Below are positions 5,554 through 9,872 of a stretch of DNA of 9,872 nt, piece by piece (the stretch's first letter is position 1; each line of letters begins with the position of its first letter). This stretch comes from JBBRMQ01 sp038230775 (GTDB lineage Bacteria > Acidobacteriota > Thermoanaerobaculia > Gp7-AA8). The stretch spans positions 1 to 9,872 of the forward strand of contig JBBRMQ010000165.1 of NCBI GenBank assembly GCA_038230775.1, read 5' to 3'. The translations under genes were made by a program, and so were the position numbers. The notes under the pieces are model-generated. The model did no database searches. It had not been told where the DNA came from and saw only the letters and a list, made by a program, of their open reading frames with translations.

Positions 5554-6243
5554 CTACTGCCGGACGTTCCGCGTCACCGTGATCGTGTCCGCGAGGTACT
5601 GTCCGTTGTTGCTGTTGTACGTCGTGACGTCGACCTGATCTCCGCGCTCCAGATCACTCGGCGAATAGCTGCGACCCTGATACATGACGCGCGTGCGCGA
5701 GTCGTAGTAGATCGAGAAGTTTCCACCGCTCTGTGTGTTGCGAAGGCCGTTCACGTAGCTCGTCGTCACATCGATGCGGCGCGCCGAGGTGTCGATGAAG
5801 TTGACGGTGCCGCGGAGGCTGGCCGTCTGCGTGGTCGGGGGATACGTGTTTCCCGGATTGCCGCTGCTCGACATGCTCTGGGTCACCGTGATGGTGTCCG
5901 CCATCAGCTGACCGTTGCCGTTGTTCACGAGGCGAACGCTGACCTGGTCGCCGCGCTCGAGCTGCGAGGGTGAGCCCTGCTGGTTCTGATAGGTGACCTG
6001 CGTGCGCGAGTCGTAGTACACGCTCTTGTTGCGGGTTCCGTTGTTGTCGTTGACCGCGAGATCGATGCGATGCGAAGACGTGTCGACGGAGTTCACCGTC
6101 CCGTAAAGATCGCTCTGATTCGTGGTCGGGTAGTTCGTCGGGCTGCCGCCAAAGATACTGCCCAGAGGATTGCTGCTGCCGCAAGCGGCGAGCATCAGGG
6201 TCATGATTGCGAGGGTTCCGAATGCGAGTTTCTTGTTGTTCAT
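5554..6243 (-). CDS. Lipoprotein with two tandem DUF5666-like domains
   Basis: This 229-residue protein begins MNNKKLAFGTLAIMTLMLAAC, a lipoprotein signal peptide with lipobox LAAC and Cys21 as the expected lipidated residue. A Ser/Asn/Pro-rich linker follows. Two homologous domains occupy about 45-121 and 142-224. Each has (L)xGTVNxxDTSxxRID, then YYDSRTxVxYQ, then SxLERGDQVxV, and ends LxADTITVT. This small beta-barrel-like pattern matches DUF5666-type domains, whose role is unknown. The domains are joined by a low-complexity SSSGNPGNTYPPTTQT linker. GGGAGA (6252-6257 on the minus strand), 8 nt before the ATG, supports the start over the longer frame. The gene lies 114 nt downstream of the histidine kinase on the same strand and ends in a good terminator, so it may be read from the signalling operon, its own promoter, or both. 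Confidence 0.88.
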   Translation of the reverse strand: MNNKKLAFGTLAIMTLMLAACGSSNPLGSIFGGSPTNYPTTNQSDLYGTVNSVDTSSHRIDLAVNDNNGTRNKSVYYDSRTQVTYQNQQGSPSQLERGDQVSVRLVNNGNGQLMADTITVTQSMSSSGNPGNTYPPTTQTASLRGTVNFIDTSARRIDVTTSYVNGLRNTQSGGNFSIYYDSRTRVMYQGRSYSPSDLERGDQVDVTTYNSNNGQYLADTITVTRNVRQ

Positions 6244-6357
6244 TTTCACAGTCTCCCGGTGCCGTATAGAGCAAGGAGCAGGCCGCAACTGGCGGCTCAG
6301 GCCGGTTCGGCGACGCGAGGCCGGCACGAATGACATCGCGCGGCATCTCGCCGCCCG

Positions 6358-7404
6358 CTATTCGGCTGGAATGCGGACCTGAATCCGCGTTCCGCTGATG
6401 CCGGACGCGATGTCGAATCGATGGCGGTCGCCGTAAAGGAGATCGAGCCGGGCACGCACGTTCGAGAGACCCACGCCGGTTCCTCCGCCGTCACCGATGA
6501 ACGTGCCGCTGTCGGCGACTTCGGCGCGCAGCTCGTTGTCACGCAGTGCGATCCATACAGAGACCGTGCCGCCGCCACGGGCGCCGTGGCGAACGGCATT
6601 CTCGACCAGCGGCTGCAACAGCAGTCGCGGAAACGCGACGGCTCTCGCGTCGGGTGCGACGTCGACCAGGATCTGCAACTGCTCGCCGAAGCGGCGTCGC
6701 TCGATATCGAGATACGTGGTGACGACGTGCATCTCGTCGCCGACTGTCCAGACCGCGTTGCCCCAGTCGATGTGCTGCTCGATCAGCGTTCGCAACTGGC
6801 CGACGGTGCTTCGCGCGGCTTCGGGATCGATGCGGATCAAGGCCGCGATCGCGTTCAGCGTGTTGAACAGAAAGTGAGGATGCAGTTGGGCGAGCAGCGC
6901 CTTGAGCTCCTCGTCGCGCGCGAGCGCGCGAAGTTGCTCGACCCGCAGACCGGCGCTGACGGCAGCATCGTGATTCTGGATGGCCATCACAGCAAACAGC
7001 AGTCCGACCGCCGTGGCGCTGTCGAGGACGATCGCCATCGGGATCAACGTCGAGAACGAGTACCGCACGGCGTCGGGCCAGAACAGCACCTGAGCGGCGA
7101 TCTGCACCCTGAGAGCGACGAGCTGCAGGCCGAACATGAAGATCGTCCAGATCGCGATCATCAGCCAGCGCCGGCGACGCTCGCGGATCGGCCGCGCCAC
7201 GAGCAGCGACAACGGCACGTTGAGCGTGATGAAAAACGTGCCGAGCACCATCGTCCAGAAATCGCCCCATGGAAAGACCGTCCAGTGCTCCCCTCCGCGA
7301 TACAGGGCCACCGGAATCTGCACCAGCGTGTAGACCACCATCACCGCCGCCATCAGAAGCAACGACAGCTTCACAATGCGCGGCGACTGTCGATAAAGAC
7401 TCAC
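6358..7404 (-). CDS. LytS-type membrane histidine kinase
   Basis: This 348-residue sensor kinase of the His_kinase (PF06580)/HATPase class has about four N-terminal transmembrane segments (near 11-33, 48-70, 80-100 and 118-141) and almost no extracytoplasmic domain, so it may sense membrane or intramembrane signals. The phospho-acceptor region reads LLAQLHPHFLFNTLNAI (170-186), with His177 in PHFLFN as the usual site. The ATP-binding domain has the N-box LLQPLVENAVRHG (262-274, Asn269), VADSG (296-300) and the glycine-rich GTGVGLSNVRARL (308-320). It starts at GTG 7404 and overlaps the stop of the upstream gene by 4 nt (GTGA), so expression is coupled. Its likely partner is the LytTR response regulator two genes upstream. 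Confidence 0.93.
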   Translation of the reverse strand: MSLYRQSPRIVKLSLLLMAAVMVVYTLVQIPVALYRGGEHWTVFPWGDFWTMVLGTFFITLNVPLSLLVARPIRERRRRWLMIAIWTIFMFGLQLVALRVQIAAQVLFWPDAVRYSFSTLIPMAIVLDSATAVGLLFAVMAIQNHDAAVSAGLRVEQLRALARDEELKALLAQLHPHFLFNTLNAIAALIRIDPEAARSTVGQLRTLIEQHIDWGNAVWTVGDEMHVVTTYLDIERRRFGEQLQILVDVAPDARAVAFPRLLLQPLVENAVRHGARGGGTVSVWIALRDNELRAEVADSGTFIGDGGGTGVGLSNVRARLDLLYGDRHRFDIASGISGTRIQVRIPAE

Positions 7405-8117
7405 GAAGCGACGGTACCGGTGACATCACCCGCGCGCCGGACGTACTCCGCTTCGATCGAGTGGGGCAACTGCGGACGGCGCGCGCGCAGGAGCGTCAGG
7501 CGCAGAAAGTCGCTGAGATTGAGCAGCGCAGCCTCGGCGCCCTCCGGGTCGGCGGGCAACATGGCTTCGATCGTCTGCAGCGATGATCGGATCAGCGCGG
7601 GGCGGAGCTGCGTTCGCAGATTGTGAACGCGCGTCTCGGCGAGCCTGGCCTCAATCGATGCCTCCTCCCGCTCCGCCGCCAGACTGTCGCGATAGGCGTG
7701 GATCATCAGCGGAACGGCGATCGCTCCCAGCGCCAGGATGAAGAAGTGGGTCACGTCGACGATGAACATGTTCACGACTGCCGGCATCAGCGGCAGGGAT
7801 GCCGAAGGAAGAAAACGTTTGGCCGGGATGTACAACAACACGTTCACGGTCTCGGAGCCGAGAAAAAGAACAAACGCCACTGCGATGAACCACAGGAATC
7901 GAAACCGCTGATTGCGATTGCGCCAGGTGTACACCGCGAGGACAGCGGCAGCCAGACCCTGGACCAGCCATTCCTGCTCGATCATCAGCGCGCCGAACGG
8001 ATAGACGGGCTTGTGACTCGAGATGCGCCAGGCGATGCGCAGCGCAGAAGTACAGATGCTGAGAATCATCCAGGACGCCACCACGCCGGTGGCGAGACGC
8101 CGCTCGACTGGCGTCAC
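7401..8117 (-). CDS. Kinase-like membrane protein lacking the acceptor histidine and ATPase domain
   Basis: This 238-residue protein has about four membrane segments (near 9-27, 50-65, 74-97 and 111-140), a charged, probably coiled-coil helix at 141-170, and then a region aligning with the PF06580 phospho-acceptor helix. It reads LRTQLRPALIRSSLQTIEAML (167-187), where active kinases have QLxPHFLFNTLNAI: the histidine position is Ala174, and Phe-Asn are replaced by Ile-Arg. The following LLNLSDFLRLTLL (198-210) and IEAEYVRR (221-228) match the rest of the helical domain, and the protein then stops without a HATPase domain. It cannot autophosphorylate as drawn. GTG 8117 overlaps the response-regulator stop by 4 nt, and its own stop overlaps the start of the complete kinase by 4 nt. 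A role as heterodimer partner or sensor subunit of that kinase is inference. Confidence 0.85.
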   Translation of the reverse strand: MTPVERRLATGVVASWMILSICTSALRIAWRISSHKPVYPFGALMIEQEWLVQGLAAAVLAVYTWRNRNQRFRFLWFIAVAFVLFLGSETVNVLLYIPAKRFLPSASLPLMPAVVNMFIVDVTHFFILALGAIAVPLMIHAYRDSLAAEREEASIEARLAETRVHNLRTQLRPALIRSSLQTIEAMLPADPEGAEAALLNLSDFLRLTLLRARRPQLPHSIEAEYVRRAGDVTGTVAS

Positions 8118-8842
8118 AGACGCCCGACCAGCAGCGGGATGCGGTCTCGATAGCGGCGCGACAGCGGCACGATCGCGCCGTTCCGCAGTGTGACGCGGTA
8201 GTCGCCGAAGGCGTTCGGCTCCAGCCGCTCGACGCGATCCAGATTGACGATCACCGACCGGTGCACCCGCGCAAACTGCCCGGGATCGAGCCGCTCTTCG
8301 AGCGCGCCGATGCTCTCGCGGAAGAGTTGATGCCGCCCTTCCCAATGCAGCCGCACATAGTTGCCCGCCGCTTCGATGTATTCGATGTCCGACACCGACA
8401 CCAGGATCACGGTGTCCGACTCGGTCGTCACCGCAATGCGCCTGGGCCGCGGCGTGGACTCTGCCGGCGCGGCAGCGCGCGGGCGGACCAGCTCGCGCGC
8501 ACGCTCGATGGCGCTGGCGAGCCGCTCGGGACGCACAGGCTTCAGAACGTAATCGACCGCCGCGACCTCGAACGCACGTAACGCGTACTGATCGAACGCG
8601 GTTAGAAAAATGAACAGTGGCGTCGCGTCGGGCGGGAGCGATTCGGCGAGCTCGAGACCCGAGCCGTCCGGAAGCTGGATGTCGATGATCGCCACATCCG
8701 GACGTTCGTCGAGGAGCAGACGCATCGCGGCTTCGCGGGTGGTCGCTTCTCCGATCAGCCGCACATCGTCGATTTCCTGAAGGAGAGCGCGCAAACGGGT
8801 TCGGGCCAACGCTTCATCTTCGATCAGCGCTACCGTAAGCAC
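8114..8842 (-). CDS. LytTR-family response regulator
   Basis: This 242-residue cytoplasmic regulator has a receiver domain (about 1-120) and a LytTR DNA-binding domain (about 135-235). Receiver residues are in place: the acidic pocket Glu8-Asp9 in LIEDE, Asp54 as phosphorylation site in DVAIIDIQLPDGSG, Thr81 in FLTAFDQYAL and Lys101 in YVLKPV. The LytTR domain shows ISDVEYI-like SDIEYIEAAGNYVRLH (151-166), FARVHRSVIVNLDRVERLE (190-208) and GDYRVTLRNGAIVPLSRRYR (213-232). It starts at GTG 8842 with no evident Shine-Dalgarno, is first in the three-gene unit, and is divergent from a stand-alone LytTR gene. Confidence 0.93.
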   Translation of the reverse strand: MLTVALIEDEALARTRLRALLQEIDDVRLIGEATTREAAMRLLLDERPDVAIIDIQLPDGSGLELAESLPPDATPLFIFLTAFDQYALRAFEVAAVDYVLKPVRPERLASAIERARELVRPRAAAPAESTPRPRRIAVTTESDTVILVSVSDIEYIEAAGNYVRLHWEGRHQLFRESIGALEERLDPGQFARVHRSVIVNLDRVERLEPNAFGDYRVTLRNGAIVPLSRRYRDRIPLLVGRL

Positions 8843-9024
8843 GCGATGAGGGTAAGCGCTGTCGCCGGCACAGAACCGTCACAGTACCTCAAAGATCTGT
8901 TACGCATTGGAACCGCTACAAGCAAACACTCTCAAGTGGCCCTAACATCGGCGCCGTTCAACACCTCAGATTGCCGGTGGTCACAAAATATCGGGTTTGC
9001 ATTTCAGCGACCAACAATAGACGC
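8843..9024. promoter_or_regulatory. Divergent intergenic region between two LytTR genes
   Basis: This 182-bp stretch is visibly less GC-rich than its surroundings and must hold the promoters of both the signalling unit and the stand-alone LytTR gene. Two related motifs, GAACCGTCACAG (8873-8884) and GAACCGCTACAA (8910-8921), lie 37 bp apart in the same orientation; LytTR proteins commonly bind direct repeats. No strong -35/-10 pair stands out. Confidence 0.35.
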
Positions 9025-9399
9025 GTGAACTTCCGAATCGCAGCACGCGTCAAGTCGCGCATCTTTCTCGTCAACCCGTCCGAGGTGGAAACGATTGCGG
9101 CCTGCGGCAACTACGTACGGCTCAACACAGCGAATGGCTCGCACCTGGTTCGCGGAACCATCTCCGCGTACCAGCAGCGGCTCTCGCACCTCGGCTTCGT
9201 TCGCGTTCATCGGTCCACTCTGGTGAACATCAGCTACGTCGTGAGCCTGGAGGCGGTGGCCAGCGGGGACTACACGATTCATCTCGCTTCAGGCCGCAGC
9301 GTGACGCTCTCGCGCACGTTCCGCGACCTCTTCTTCGGCTTCGTCAGTTTGCCGGCGCAGCGGATCGGCTCGAATCCACAAGCGTCAGAAGCCCTTTGA
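9025..9399 (+). CDS. Stand-alone LytTR DNA-binding protein
   Basis: From GTG 9025 the product has 124 residues and consists almost only of a LytTR domain (about 10-107), without a receiver. Matching blocks to the adjacent response regulator are NPSEVETIAACGNYVRL (17-33), LGFVRVHRSTLVNISYVVSL (56-75) and GDYTIHLASGRSVTLSRTFR (81-100). Without a phosphorylation domain it would act constitutively, through its expression level or through a partner. Starts at TTG 8971 or GTG 8977 would add a short non-conserved extension; none of the three has a clear Shine-Dalgarno, and 9025 is chosen because it lies just before the domain. Its last 56 bp overlap the end of the convergent small CxxC gene. Confidence 0.82.
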   Translation: MNFRIAARVKSRIFLVNPSEVETIAACGNYVRLNTANGSHLVRGTISAYQQRLSHLGFVRVHRSTLVNISYVVSLEAVASGDYTIHLASGRSVTLSRTFRDLFFGFVSLPAQRIGSNPQASEAL

Positions 9400-9607
9400 G
9401 CTCCTGTGGCGTGGGCTCACCACGCCACAGATAGAGACACGAGAAAATCTCACGCACATCCTGGAGATCGGGCTTCGATCTCTTCGCGAGCAGGACGGAA
9501 AACACCCCGAAGCACACTCCGCAGATCATCCGGTGGCGCACGCCGACAACGGCATAGTCCCCGCAGATCTCACACTCCGCGTCCCCAAACATCGTTCTCG
9601 TTCTCAT
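9344..9607 (-). CDS. Small CxxC...CxxC (zinc-ribbon-like) protein
   Basis: This 87-residue product from ATG 9607 shows CEIC (Cys12, Cys15) and CGVC (Cys29, Cys32), spaced like a small zinc knuckle or ribbon. A hydrophobic stretch (FGVFSVLL) follows, then a helical C-terminus with WRGEPTPQELKGLLTLVD (61-78). I do not recognise a family. ATG 9592 (MFGDAE) is an alternative start; the longer frame up to 9748 has an arginine-rich, unlikely N-terminus. The gene converges on the stand-alone LytTR gene and overlaps it by 56 bp at the 3' ends. The fit of the cysteine pairs is the main support. Confidence 0.55.
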   Translation of the reverse strand: MRTRTMFGDAECEICGDYAVVGVRHRMICGVCFGVFSVLLAKRSKPDLQDVREIFSCLYLWRGEPTPQELKGLLTLVDSSRSAAPAN

Positions 9608-9797
9608 GAGTGACCGGGACTCGTTGCGAGCCGCTCGCCAGAAATGGCCTAACGAGCAATGGAGTGACAAGCGGCGATGCGGGCGGATGAGCGGCGTTGC
9701 GGCAGCCTTCAATGGACCCGTACACTCGGAGCTGCGCGTTGTCTTCAATCCATGCGATTCATGGATGTGAATGCGCGCACCAAAGAAGCGTAACCGA

Positions 9798-9872
9798 TGT
9801 CATCCCGAGCGTAGCGAGGGACCGGTGTGGGCGGGGGGTTCGATCCGCGTGCCACCCACCCACACCGGTCCC
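9798..9872. repeat. Dispersed imperfect palindrome, copy 2 (cut by window edge)
   Basis: This copy begins TGTCATCCCGAGCGTAGCGA and shows the same 14-bp inner arms, GGGACCGGTGTGGG (9818-9831) and CCCACACCGGTCCC (9859-9872), around a central GGTTCGATC segment. Its first 38 bases are identical to the reverse complement of the right arm of the copy at 1421-1528. The outer right arm lies beyond the window. Confidence 0.85.

Noticed and set aside
6301..6325. GCCGG...CCGGC arms between the kinase and lipoprotein genes as a terminator
   Set aside because: Only 5-bp arms, a long loop and no T-run.
6421..7626. 401-residue plus-strand frame
   Set aside because: Antisense to the two kinase-type genes, full of Asp, Arg, Gln and His, with no family pattern.
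9646..9653. GGCCTAAC followed by GAGCAATGGAG, resembling an integron attC half-site
   Set aside because: The complementary GTTAGGC arm with an inverted-repeat core was not found nearby, and there is no integrase or cassette structure.

Overview
The window is high-GC DNA (roughly 60-65% by eye) with short operons, several GTG/TTG starts and dispersed inverted-repeat elements between genes. The Crp/Fnr-type regulator, the LytTR two-component genes and the GTCATCCCGAGC-type repeats fit a soil or sediment bacterium of the Acidobacteriota or a similar group. This placement is inferred from gene style and is not proven. I saw no tRNA, rRNA, CRISPR array or phage genes.

Left part (1-1953). An IS481-like insertion sequence enters from the left edge: the first 23 codons of its transposase lie on the minus strand behind a strong Shine-Dalgarno, followed by a tandem terminal motif. 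Next come a DUF3291 gene, a collapsed remnant that looks like the C-terminus of an SRPBCC protein, and a cupin gene starting directly after the remnant's stop codon. The intergenic stretch 1378-1953 carries a long imperfect palindrome, a repeat that could fold as a three-way junction, and a candidate promoter with a perfect palindrome in its spacer.

Middle part (1954-5531). A Crp/Fnr-family regulator on the plus strand runs 211 bp past the end of its convergent neighbour, a HIT-like protein with a C-terminal CxxC...CxxC zinc-ribbon-like tail. The HIT-like gene sits downstream of a four-helix membrane protein on the same strand. Divergent from these is a secreted protein of a recognisable but uncharacterised family, coupled by TGATG to an aldo/keto reductase. 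A hairpin with a T-run, serving the minus-strand lipoprotein gene, overlaps the last codons of the reductase.

Right part (5554-9872). A minus-strand unit runs response regulator (receiver + LytTR), then a membrane protein shaped like a LytS-type histidine kinase but lacking both the phospho-acceptor histidine and the ATPase domain, then a complete membrane histidine kinase. Both junctions are 4-nt GTGA overlaps. A lipoprotein with two tandem DUF5666-like domains follows. Divergent from the unit is a stand-alone LytTR DNA-binding protein. A small CxxC...CxxC protein converges on that gene and overlaps its tail. The window closes inside a second copy of the long palindrome.

The strongest lead is the three-gene LytTR signalling unit with its built-in pseudokinase, together with the divergent receiver-less LytTR protein. 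Plausibly the full kinase signals to the response regulator, the truncated partner tunes the kinase, and the stand-alone LytTR protein competes for or shares targets. That model is inference.
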